From JANQGG01 sp964642175 (lineage in GTDB: Bacteria > Bacteroidota > Chlorobiia > Chlorobiales > Chloroherpetonaceae): a stretch of 64,000 bases of DNA. Of this stretch, positions 53,063 through 61,042 are shown piece by piece. The number at the start of each line of letters is the position of its first letter. Positions within the stretch are counted from its first letter, which is position 1. Location of the stretch: contig CAZXOK010000003.1 in NCBI GenBank assembly GCA_964642175.1, positions 309,165-373,164 of the forward strand, read 5' to 3'. The notes beneath the pieces were generated by a model. The model made no database searches. It saw only the letters and a program-made list of their open reading frames with translations, and was not told where the DNA came from. Made by a program: the position numbers and the translations under genes.

Positions 53063-54307
53063 ATGACAAAGAAAGAAATAAACGAACGAATTAAATTAAT
53101 TAAAAATCATCTGAAAGCAGAAAATGAATTTGATGCTTCGGAAGAGTTTAATTCACTAGCCTATGACCTTCATCAAGCCAAGAAATATCAAGAGTTAACT
53201 ACAGAGTTCAATAAAATATCAAAGCTTGTCGGACAATTATGTGATTTTTACACCTTTGAATTAGCTTATGCGTTTGACCATTGTGACGATGAAAATTCCT
53301 CTGAAAAAGTTTATGAGTATCTATCAAACGAAGAGCCCAACAATACAGCTGTATTAAACAATCTTTCTAATATAAAGAAAAGAAAAAGAAAGTTTAAAGA
53401 CGCATTTGAACTAATATCTAGAGCTTACGAGTTGGATTCTGAGGATGAAATAATTTCCAATAATTATGATGCTCTAAATCAGATAATTTCAGAGGAAAAA
53501 GAACGAGAGATAAGATTCAAACATTCTTTGACACATCTTGAACGAGAGAACAAATTTGTCACTGACAAACTTCAATCTTTTATCCAAGCAGCTAAAAAGG
53601 ATGAAAATTATGAAAATGGAATCCTCCCTATCGCTAAATGGAAGTTCAAAGTATTCATGAAAACTGACGAGCAGAAAGCTGAATCTCTCAGGGAACAATG
53701 GCTCGATAAAGACTATATAATTGACACCGGTCAACGTGGCAAATATTACGAAATAGTATATGAAATCAACCCGCTAATTGAAAAATCCCTTAGTGAAATA
53801 AAATTCAAGACTATTAATCCAAATTGGATAAAGGGAATTGAAAAATTGAATGTTGAATTCTTAGATGAGATAAACTATTACAGAAACCTAAAGAAAATTA
53901 ATAAGGTCAATAAAAAGTTTAAAGAAATACTAAAACGTGATTTTGATGAATTGACCCTAAATCATCTGGTACAGAATAACAAGACTACCATTATCCTAGC
54001 GGGTTCATTAATAGAAACTCTGTTAATCTATCATCTAGAGAAGAAAAAAATCACAAAGATTGAATACGAATTAAACAACAAGAAATTATCTAAGAATTTA
54101 TATGATGCTGCATTGAATGATTTGCTTCTCTTCCTTGAGCAAAACAAAATGTTGCAAAAGCAATTCGTCCATCTAGGAAATGTGTCTCGGATATTTAGAA
54201 ACTATGTACATCCGGGAAAAGAATTAAAAGAAAGTGAAGAACTTGATTCTTCAAAGGCAAATTTATGCTACATAAGTGCTTCTGAACTTATTAATACGGT
54301 GATTTAA
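53063..54307 (+). CDS. Helical-repeat protein with HEPN-like C-terminus (cassette 3)
   Basis: 414 residues, no signal peptide. The first about 150 residues look like TPR-type helices (VLNNLSNIKKRKRKFKDAFE, LISRAYELDSEDEIISNNYD). The middle is charged and helical. The last about 100 residues (IILAGSLIETLLIYHLEK, GNVSRIFRNYVHPGKELKES) carry R-x6-H within RIFRNYVH, as in HEPN/abortive-infection C-terminal domains, which are often RNases. The RNase idea is an inference from one motif. The only gene of cassette 3. Confidence 0.6.
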   Translation: MTKKEINERIKLIKNHLKAENEFDASEEFNSLAYDLHQAKKYQELTTEFNKISKLVGQLCDFYTFELAYAFDHCDDENSSEKVYEYLSNEEPNNTAVLNNLSNIKKRKRKFKDAFELISRAYELDSEDEIISNNYDALNQIISEEKEREIRFKHSLTHLERENKFVTDKLQSFIQAAKKDENYENGILPIAKWKFKVFMKTDEQKAESLREQWLDKDYIIDTGQRGKYYEIVYEINPLIEKSLSEIKFKTINPNWIKGIEKLNVEFLDEINYYRNLKKINKVNKKFKEILKRDFDELTLNHLVQNNKTTIILAGSLIETLLIYHLEKKKITKIEYELNNKKLSKNLYDAALNDLLLFLEQNKMLQKQFVHLGNVSRIFRNYVHPGKELKESEELDSSKANLCYISASELINTVI

Positions 54308-54311
54308 AAAA

Positions 54312-54444
54312 GAAGATAACACGGTATAAGCGTAATGCGGGATAAAGTGCTAAATTTAAACGAATTGAATATAAACAAACATAGTGATAAATCGAAAGTG
54401 AAGTGTATTTAATCCCGCACTACGCATATACATTTCCGTTATCT
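54312..54444. repeat. attC-like site 3 (end of cassette 3)
   Basis: GAAGATAAC (54312-54320) is the exact reverse complement of GTTATCTTC at 53044-53052, the left end of cassette 3. GCGTAATGCGGGAT (54330-54343) pairs with ATCCCGCACTACGC (54412-54425) with one mismatch. The right core GTTATCT (54438-54444) opens cassette 4. Confidence 0.88.
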
Positions 54445-54466
54445 TTCACCTAAAAACAAAATATAA

Positions 54467-54850
54467 ATGGAAATGATAGCTTTTTTGGTTGTTGTAATCA
54501 TCATTGGCGCATTATTAGGCGGCAAAAGTTTTGGTGGGACTGTTAGAAAAGGATGTGGTTTTCTCATAATGTTAGTAATAATAGCTATTGCGATAGGTAT
54601 ATTTTTCTATTCACGAACAGATTCAAAAAAAATACCTGAAAATAAAGAAGTAATTTCGACCCATTTTACTGTAAAAGAAAACTGTAGGACTTACATTAAA
54701 CCAAATATTGAATCTGATGTGTCAGGAAACCTTGAAATTGGAAAAGAACTCTTTGTAGAGGACATAAACAAATTCAACTACTTCTATGAGGTAACTGATA
54801 AAAATGGAAAAAAGACTTTTGTAAGGAAAGAGTGCTTAAAAAGAAAATAA
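54467..54850 (+). CDS. Membrane-anchored SH3-like domain protein (cassette 4)
   Basis: 127 residues. Two N-terminal hydrophobic segments (about 3-20 and 32-50: IAFLVVVIIIGALLGG, GCGFLIMLVIIAIAIGIFFY) are followed by a bacterial SH3-like domain (HFTVKENCRTYIKPNIESDV, GNLEIGKELFVEDI, TFVRKECLK). Such domains usually bind peptides or cell-wall components. It is the sole gene of cassette 4. Confidence 0.7.
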   Translation: MEMIAFLVVVIIIGALLGGKSFGGTVRKGCGFLIMLVIIAIAIGIFFYSRTDSKKIPENKEVISTHFTVKENCRTYIKPNIESDVSGNLEIGKELFVEDINKFNYFYEVTDKNGKKTFVRKECLKRK

Positions 54851-54856
54851 AGGCGA

Positions 54857-54990
54857 AAAGATAACAGCACCTAAGAAAACATAGGGCAGACAAGGGTTTC
54901 CGAAAGGTTCGTTCACTCAGCAAACTTTCTGCTGGTGGACAGGTAGTCGCTCCGAAATGCCCTACGATTTTTTAGCCTGAACCGTTAGCT
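54857..54990. repeat. attC-like site 4 (end of cassette 4 and of the visible array)
   Basis: AAAGATAAC (54857-54865) is the exact reverse complement of GTTATCTTT at 54438-54446, the left end of cassette 4. CCTAAGAAAACATAGGGCA (54870-54888) pairs imperfectly with TGCCCTA..TTTTTTAG near 54958-54977. The right core is GTTAGCT (54984-54990); no inverse partner is found downstream, so the array ends here. Confidence 0.82.
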
Positions 54991-55260
54991 ACAATAGCCC
55001 CCAAACACTTTAGTGCTTCTAATCGGATGACGAAAAAGAAAAAATAATAAGGGACAGTAACCTACTCCGTTGACTGGAACGGTGCTGACAGAAACAAAAG
55101 AGGTTCTTTGAAAACCGGTGGACAAAAAAATAAAAAGGCCAACGCGCAGGAGGTTTTTATTTGATTTTCTGCTGACACACGGCAAGCACATTTGCAAAGC
55201 CCCACAAGGCCGACCCGCCAGCCAAAGCTTTGCAAAAGAGCTTGCTCTCCCACCCGCAGA
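54991..55260. other. Structured gap after the cassette array
   Basis: No gene supported. TTTGCAAAGC (55191-55200) and GCTTTGCAAA (55227-55236) are perfect inverse copies, followed by a GAGC/GCTC hairpin at about 55237-55250. It could be a remnant cassette end or the terminator of the adjacent minus-strand frame. Confidence 0.4.
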
Positions 55261-55461
55261 CTACGACTTTGATGATCTCTTTCGTGTAGGATAAACGTGT
55301 TGTTTCTCTTTAAACTCGGAGATTTCATCTTTGAGTTTCTTGTTAGCACTGTGGAGAAGCTCATTCTGATGCTTCATTATGCTGAGCAAGTCATGCATGG
55401 CATTGAGGTTTTCCAGTTGGGTCATAACTTTGCGTTCAAGGTCGGATTTGGTGTATTTCAT
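55261..55461 (-). CDS. Small coiled-coil protein (uncertain)
   Basis: About 66 residues from the ATG at 55461: MKYTKSDLERKVMTQLENLN, then LLSIMKHQNELLHSANKKLK and a basic tail. The heptad-like pattern suggests a coiled coil. A longer version from 55521 would add a hydrophobic N-terminus. No ribosome binding site is convincing and no family is recognised, so it may be a chance frame; kept because its composition looks protein-like. Confidence 0.35.
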   Translation of the reverse strand: MKYTKSDLERKVMTQLENLNAMHDLLSIMKHQNELLHSANKKLKDEISEFKEKQHVYPTRKRSSKS

Positions 55462-55633
55462 CATAAGTTGCGTTGTTATGAGGATTACTTTTTTCAAAAA
55501 TACAATAAAATATATTTTCATGATAATTTTAATCTATGTAAAGACATTTTATTTGCACCAAACAACAAGAACGTTAAAAAACAAAGTGCCAAAACTTTAT
55601 TAAATTAGCAGCCAAAAGCAACTTATTTTCAGG

Positions 55634-55840
55634 ATGGGTAAAGTTTATTACAACCGGATAAAGGCAGTTTTGGCAGAAAAGAATGTTTCCAGTAAAGAAC
55701 TGGCAGAACATCTTAGCAAGACTGAATCCACCATTTCAAGATGGTGTACCAATGATGTACAACCTTCTGTAGAAATGTTTTACAAAATTGCGAAATACCT
55801 TAAAGTAGATATAAGAGAGCTATTTGTATCAACCAAATGA
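55634..55840 (+). CDS. XRE-family helix-turn-helix regulator of the RM-Ago operon
   Basis: 68 residues, one Cro/CI-type HTH: RIKAVLAEKNVSSKELAEHL, SKTESTISRWCTNDVQPSVE and FYKIAKYLKVDIRELF. A GG-rich ribosome site precedes the ATG. Its stop overlaps the HsdR start by four bases (ATGA at 55837), so it is the first gene of the operon and most likely a controller of restriction gene expression, as C-proteins are in other RM systems. Confidence 0.88.
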   Translation: MGKVYYNRIKAVLAEKNVSSKELAEHLSKTESTISRWCTNDVQPSVEMFYKIAKYLKVDIRELFVSTK

Positions 55841-58233
55841 CAGACAAGAAGACCATAATAATAGATCATGACAGTGAAGCGGACACTTGCCGAAAGGAAG
55901 TGACCCCAAAGCTGTTTGATAGCAATTGGTCGGACGATCAAATCCTTGAACAGAGAACTTTTACCCCCGGAAAAATTATTGTGCTTGGCAGAAAAGCAAA
56001 ACGCAAAAAGGGTAAAAGAGCTGACTATATTCTCCGCTACACTTCTAATTTCCCAATTGCTGTTATTGAAGCGAAGAAAAGCTACAAAACTGCTGGTGAT
56101 GGTTTGCAACAAGCCAAAGAATATGCTGAAATTCTTGGGTTAAATTTCGCTTACTCTACAAACGGGACTGAAATAATCGAATTTGACTATCTAACAGGAA
56201 AAGAACAAAAGATTAGAAAGTTCCCATCACCCAAAGAACTGTGGGAACGCCAAAACAAGAAAGTCCAGATAAAATCAGAAGTAGAAGAAATTCTGCTCAA
56301 GCCGTTTCATAATATTCCCGGAAAAGAAGTTCGCTACTATCAATCTATTGCTATCAACAGGGCTGTGCAGTCAATTCTGGAAGGTAAATCGAGAATCCTT
56401 CTGACACTTGCCACAGGAACAGGAAAAACAACGGTAGCTTTTCAGATTATTCACAAGCTTTGGAATAACCGCTGGAATACCAAAAATGAACACAGGCGGC
56501 CAAAAATATTATTCCTTGCTGACAGGAGCGTTTTGGTAAATGATCCACATGCCAAAGATTTTGCTGTTTTTGGTGATGCCCGCTGTTTAGTGCCGGAAGA
56601 AGGGATCGTAACCAGCCGTGAAATTTATTTTTCAACTTATCAATCTTTAGCCGAAGATAGTTATCGGTTTGGTGCTTTCAGGCAGTTTCCAAGAGACTTC
56701 TTTGATCTGATTGTAATTGATGAGTGCCACCGGGGAAGTGCTTCAGAAGAAAGTAACTGGCGTACCATTCTGGAATATTTCAACCAATCCGTTCAACTCG
56801 GATTGACTGCGACTCCGTTACGGGAAGACAATAAAGATACATACGCCTATTTCGGAAATCCGCTTTATACCTATAGTTTAAAGCAAGGGATTGAAGACGG
56901 TTTTCTCGCTCCTTATATCGTACACCGTATTGTAACGGAAGCAGATGCCACAGGCTGGCGACCCCAAGCAGGACAAACGGATGCCAGAGGAGAAGAAATT
57001 CCTGATGGTATTTATGGCACCCCTGATTTTGAAAGATCATTATCACTTCTTCCCCGGACAAAAGCAGTAGCAAAGCATTTGGCTGATTTCATGAAGAAAA
57101 ATGGTCGCTTTGATAAGACCATTATTTTTTGTGTAGATCAGGAACATGCGGATCAGATGCGAAGGGAGCTAAATAACCTGAATCCGGATTTGGTAAAAGA
57201 CTATCCTGATTATGTAGTAAGAATAGTATCGGAAGAAGGCGATATTGGTAAAGGGTTTCTGAGCCAATTCATGGACATTGACGAAGATATCCCGGTAATC
57301 GTTACCACTTCAAAACTACTCAGTACCGGTGTTGACATACCCACCTGCCGGAATATTGTTCTTTTCCGCATGGTTAATTCTATGACAGAATTCAAACAGA
57401 TTGTTGGCAGGGGAACCCGTGTGAGAGAAGACAAGGGAAAGTTGTTCTTTACCATTTTTGATTATACGGGAAGTGCGACAAGGAATTTTGCTGATCCTGA
57501 TTTTGACGGTGAACCCCCACTGATTACCAATGAGGAGATTGATGAAAATGGAGATGTGGTTGAAGGGTCTCATGAAGAAGAATTGCCTGACCCGGACATC
57601 CTGACAGAATGGGAAGATGATGAAGAATCAGACAGTGAACCCGATGGCCAATCAGAAGACAGACCGAGAAAGTATTACATTGAAGAAGGAGAGGTTTCCA
57701 TTATTGCGGAATCGGTACAGGTACTGGACGGACAAGGGAAAATGAGAACTGTTCAATTTACCCAATATGCCCGTGAACAAATCACAACACTTTATCCATC
57801 TGTTGAAGCCTTGAAAGCAACATGGGAAGATTTGGAATTGCGAAAATCTGTTTTCGAGCAACTGGAAGATCACGGCATAGATATGAATCACCTGATGGAG
57901 ATCACTAAAATGAAAGAGGCTGATCCATTCGACTTGCTTTGTTTTGTTGCCTATGACCTGAATCCACTAACCAGAAAGCAAAGAGCGGAATTGCTTAAAA
58001 AGAATAAGCCTGATCTTTTTAGTGAATACTCCGAAACAGCACAGGAAGTCCTGAACATGATTTTGGACAAGTATATCAAATTTGGCCCCAATCAGCTTAG
58101 ACCGGATATTATCCAGGTTTCCCCGATTGCAGGAAAGGGCAATGTGGTGGAAATAGTAAATGAGTTTGGCGGGATTGACAAACTGAAAAAAGCAATTGAA
58201 GATATTCAGCAATACCTTTATAAAGCAGCATAA
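55837..58233 (+). CDS. hsdR: Type I restriction enzyme R subunit
   Basis: 798 residues, EcoEI-like. N-terminal nuclease: RADYILRYTSNFPIAVIEAK gives the D...ExK catalytic core. Helicase motor: LTLATGTGKTTVAFQI (Walker A, near residue 190), VIDECHRG (DECH box), LGLTATPL, IIFCVDQEHADQMRREL and MTEFKQIVGRGTRVREDKG (motif VI). An acidic linker (EWEDDEESDSEPDGQ) precedes the C-terminal domain that contacts the methylase. It translocates DNA with ATP and cuts unmodified DNA far from the site. All catalytic motifs are intact. The hsdM gene follows after 6 bases. Confidence 0.95.
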   Translation: MTDKKTIIIDHDSEADTCRKEVTPKLFDSNWSDDQILEQRTFTPGKIIVLGRKAKRKKGKRADYILRYTSNFPIAVIEAKKSYKTAGDGLQQAKEYAEILGLNFAYSTNGTEIIEFDYLTGKEQKIRKFPSPKELWERQNKKVQIKSEVEEILLKPFHNIPGKEVRYYQSIAINRAVQSILEGKSRILLTLATGTGKTTVAFQIIHKLWNNRWNTKNEHRRPKILFLADRSVLVNDPHAKDFAVFGDARCLVPEEGIVTSREIYFSTYQSLAEDSYRFGAFRQFPRDFFDLIVIDECHRGSASEESNWRTILEYFNQSVQLGLTATPLREDNKDTYAYFGNPLYTYSLKQGIEDGFLAPYIVHRIVTEADATGWRPQAGQTDARGEEIPDGIYGTPDFERSLSLLPRTKAVAKHLADFMKKNGRFDKTIIFCVDQEHADQMRRELNNLNPDLVKDYPDYVVRIVSEEGDIGKGFLSQFMDIDEDIPVIVTTSKLLSTGVDIPTCRNIVLFRMVNSMTEFKQIVGRGTRVREDKGKLFFTIFDYTGSATRNFADPDFDGEPPLITNEEIDENGDVVEGSHEEELPDPDILTEWEDDEESDSEPDGQSEDRPRKYYIEEGEVSIIAESVQVLDGQGKMRTVQFTQYAREQITTLYPSVEALKATWEDLELRKSVFEQLEDHGIDMNHLMEITKMKEADPFDLLCFVAYDLNPLTRKQRAELLKKNKPDLFSEYSETAQEVLNMILDKYIKFGPNQLRPDIIQVSPIAGKGNVVEIVNEFGGIDKLKKAIEDIQQYLYKAA

Positions 58234-58239
58234 TTAATA

Positions 58240-59820
58240 ATGGCAAAACGAAAGAAAAAAGAACAGAAACCACAAACCACCTCACAACGATTGTCGGGCA
58301 TCATAAAATCATGCCGGCAGATCATGCGTAAGGATAAAGGACTGAATGGAGATGCAGACAGGCTTCCTATGCTTACATGGATCATGTTCCTCAAGTTTCT
58401 GGACGATAATGAACAGATGCATGAAACAGAAGCTGCATTAAAAGGAAAGAAGTATAAAGCGGTTATCAACTCCCCGTATCGTTGGCGGGATTGGGCCAAA
58501 AATCAGGGTCTAACTGGAGACGACTTGCTGGCTTTCATCAACAACGAAACAGCCGTTTTACATGATGGCTCACAAGGACCCGGTTTGTTCTACTACTTAC
58601 GCAGCCTGCAAAGCGAGAACGGCATCAGCAGGGCGGATGTAATTGCCACCGTGTTTAAAGGCATCAACAATCGCATGAATAATGGTTATTTGCTGAGGGA
58701 TGTGATCAATAAAATTGACGGTATTCATTTTACCTCTAACGAAGAAGTCAATACGCTTTCCCATTTATACGAAACCATATTAAAAGAAATGCGGGATGCT
58801 TCCGGTGATGCGGGAGAATTCTATACGCCCCGTCCGGTGGTGCATTTTATGACCGAAATGATCGACCCGAAATTGGGGGAAACCGTTTTGGATCCGGCTG
58901 CAGGAACAGGAGGATTTTTAGTGGCTGCTTTTGAACACTTGAAAAAACAAGCCCGGACAGTTGAACAATGGGAAATTTTACAGACTAAAACTATTCAGGG
59001 CGGTGAAGCCAAATCACTTCCTTACATGCTTTGCCAGATGAACCTGTTGTTGCACGGCATGGAATATCCTGAAATTGACCCGCTGAACTCGCTACGGGTT
59101 CCGATTAAAGACATTGGAGATAGTGAAAGAGCAGATATAATCATTACCAATCCACCATTTGGAGGGGAAGAAGAAAAAGGCATCCTGAACAATTTTCCTG
59201 CGGATAAACGCACCGCTGAAACGGCCTTCTTGTTTCTTCAATTGATCATGCGAAAGCTGAGACGAAAGAAAGCAGGACAAAAAGGTGGACGGGCAGCAGT
59301 AGTTGTACCAAACGGAACCCTCTTTGCGGATGGCGTAGCTGCACGCATTAAAAAGCAACTACTGGAAGATTTTAACCTGCACACTATTGTTCGTTTGGGT
59401 GATGGAGTTTTTGCCCCTTATACTGACATTCCATCTAATCTACTCTTTTTCGATCACGGAGGCCCCACAAAAGAAATTTGGTTTTATGAAATTTCGGTAC
59501 CTGAAGACCGCAGGAGGTACAGTAAAACCCGGCCCATACAAGGGGAAGAATTTGAATTGGTGAAAAATTGGTGGAACAAACGGGAAGAGACGGAAAACGC
59601 ATGGCTGGTAAAAGCGGATGATATAATTGGAGAGGATGACAAAGGAAATGTGACCGTAAATCTTGACCTGAAAAACCCGAACCGGAAAGACGAACTGGAA
59701 TATCATGAACCGGAAGAACTGGTGCAATCCATTATGGACAAAGAAAAACAGATCATGCAATTAATGAATGAGATTCAAAAGACAATTAGAAAAGACACCT
59801 TGGTAGCAGATGAAGCGTAG
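58240..59820 (+). CDS. hsdM: Type I restriction-modification N6-adenine methyltransferase subunit
   Basis: 526 residues. The N-terminal HsdM helical domain (GIIKSCRQIMRKDKGLNGDA, LTWIMFLKFLDDNEQ) precedes the catalytic domain with motif I ETVLDPAAGTGGFLVAAF and motif IV ADIIITNPPFGGEEE (NPPF, for N6-adenine). RDASGDAGEFYTPRPVVHFM is also typical. With two HsdM and one HsdS it methylates both strands of the recognition site, and it is needed for cleavage. Its end overlaps the hsdS start by 11 bases. Confidence 0.96.
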   Translation: MAKRKKKEQKPQTTSQRLSGIIKSCRQIMRKDKGLNGDADRLPMLTWIMFLKFLDDNEQMHETEAALKGKKYKAVINSPYRWRDWAKNQGLTGDDLLAFINNETAVLHDGSQGPGLFYYLRSLQSENGISRADVIATVFKGINNRMNNGYLLRDVINKIDGIHFTSNEEVNTLSHLYETILKEMRDASGDAGEFYTPRPVVHFMTEMIDPKLGETVLDPAAGTGGFLVAAFEHLKKQARTVEQWEILQTKTIQGGEAKSLPYMLCQMNLLLHGMEYPEIDPLNSLRVPIKDIGDSERADIIITNPPFGGEEEKGILNNFPADKRTAETAFLFLQLIMRKLRRKKAGQKGGRAAVVVPNGTLFADGVAARIKKQLLEDFNLHTIVRLGDGVFAPYTDIPSNLLFFDHGGPTKEIWFYEISVPEDRRRYSKTRPIQGEEFELVKNWWNKREETENAWLVKADDIIGEDDKGNVTVNLDLKNPNRKDELEYHEPEELVQSIMDKEKQIMQLMNEIQKTIRKDTLVADEA

Positions 59821-61042
59821 TTGGAGAAATATTCCATTGAATGAATTATGCACTTCTACAACTCAAGTAGAGGAAATCAAACCATTAAAGACTTATCGAA
59901 TGCTTGGGGTCAGATTATGGGGGGAAGGAGCCTATGAACGAGATTCGGTGGAAGGAACGCAAACTCAGTATAAGTCCTTTACTAAAGTTAATTCTGGGGA
60001 TCTTGTTTTGAATAAAATTTGGGCTAGAAATGGAGCAGTTACAGTAATACCTGATGAACTCCGGGAACTTTACGTTTCACCAGAATATCCTGTCTTTGCA
60101 CTAGACCACAATACAGTCTTGCCTAAATGGTTATTCTTTTATACCAAGCACACGTCCCTTTGGAAAGCGTGTGATCAAATGTCAAGGGGTACAAGTGGTA
60201 AAAACAGAATCCGACCAGAAAATTTTCTAAAAATTGAAATTCCACTTCCACCCCTTGAAGAACAACAACAGATTGTCGCCAAGCTGGAAAAGGCACGGGA
60301 ACATTCAGAGGAAATTAGAAAACTAAGGTCAAAGCAAGAACAGGATATTGACAACCTCCTTTACAGCGAGTATTTGAAGATCATAAAAGATGTTCCCTGG
60401 AACAAAATGCAGGACATTGCTCCCATTACCCGAAGACCGATAGAAATAGAACCAGACGGAGAATATCCCGAACTTGGTATTAGAAGCTTTGGAAAAGGGA
60501 CATTTCACAAGCCTGTTTTAAGCGGGGTTGAAGTTGGAACTAAAAAACTTTATCAAATCAAAGCAGGTGATCTGATGTTCAGCAATGTATTTGCATGGGA
60601 AGGTGCTATTGCAGTGGCAAAAGAAAAAGATAACAACAGGGTTGGGTCTCACCGCTTCATTTCGTGCGTGCCAAACTTGGAGCAGGTTCTGCCTCATTTT
60701 CTGTGCTACCATTTCCTTTCTCCAAGAGGGATGGAAGATATAAACCGTTCCTCTCCCGGAGGGGCAGGGCGAAACAAAACATTAGGACTGAAAAAACTCG
60801 AAAATATTGAGGTTCCAATACCTTCCATTGAGAAACAACAAGAATTTGAAGCACTCCAAAGACAGCTCAGGCAATTGAAAGAGCACCATAAAGAGACCCT
60901 TCAAAATTTGGATAAACTGTTTCCGGCTTTGTTGGATAAAGCGTTTAAGGGGGAGTTGGTGGAAACAGATAAAGAGACTTTGATGATGGCGGCAGAGCCT
61001 GAAGAAATTACCTATCACAAGAAAAATCTTTCAAATGGATAG
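59810..61042 (+). CDS. hsdS: Type I restriction-modification specificity subunit
   Basis: 410 residues with two target-recognition domains. The first (about 1-140, WRNIPLNELCTS to FLKIEIPLPPLEEQQQ) and the second (about 205-360, VPWNKMQDIAPI to NIEVPIPSIEKQQEF) are each followed by a long conserved helix. The two halves usually read the two parts of a bipartite site, which cannot be deduced here. No frameshift or internal duplication is seen. The last 8 bases overlap the start of the Argonaute gene, which ties the two systems together in translation. Confidence 0.93.
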   Translation: MKRSWRNIPLNELCTSTTQVEEIKPLKTYRMLGVRLWGEGAYERDSVEGTQTQYKSFTKVNSGDLVLNKIWARNGAVTVIPDELRELYVSPEYPVFALDHNTVLPKWLFFYTKHTSLWKACDQMSRGTSGKNRIRPENFLKIEIPLPPLEEQQQIVAKLEKAREHSEEIRKLRSKQEQDIDNLLYSEYLKIIKDVPWNKMQDIAPITRRPIEIEPDGEYPELGIRSFGKGTFHKPVLSGVEVGTKKLYQIKAGDLMFSNVFAWEGAIAVAKEKDNNRVGSHRFISCVPNLEQVLPHFLCYHFLSPRGMEDINRSSPGGAGRNKTLGLKKLENIEVPIPSIEKQQEFEALQRQLRQLKEHHKETLQNLDKLFPALLDKAFKGELVETDKETLMMAAEPEEITYHKKNLSNG

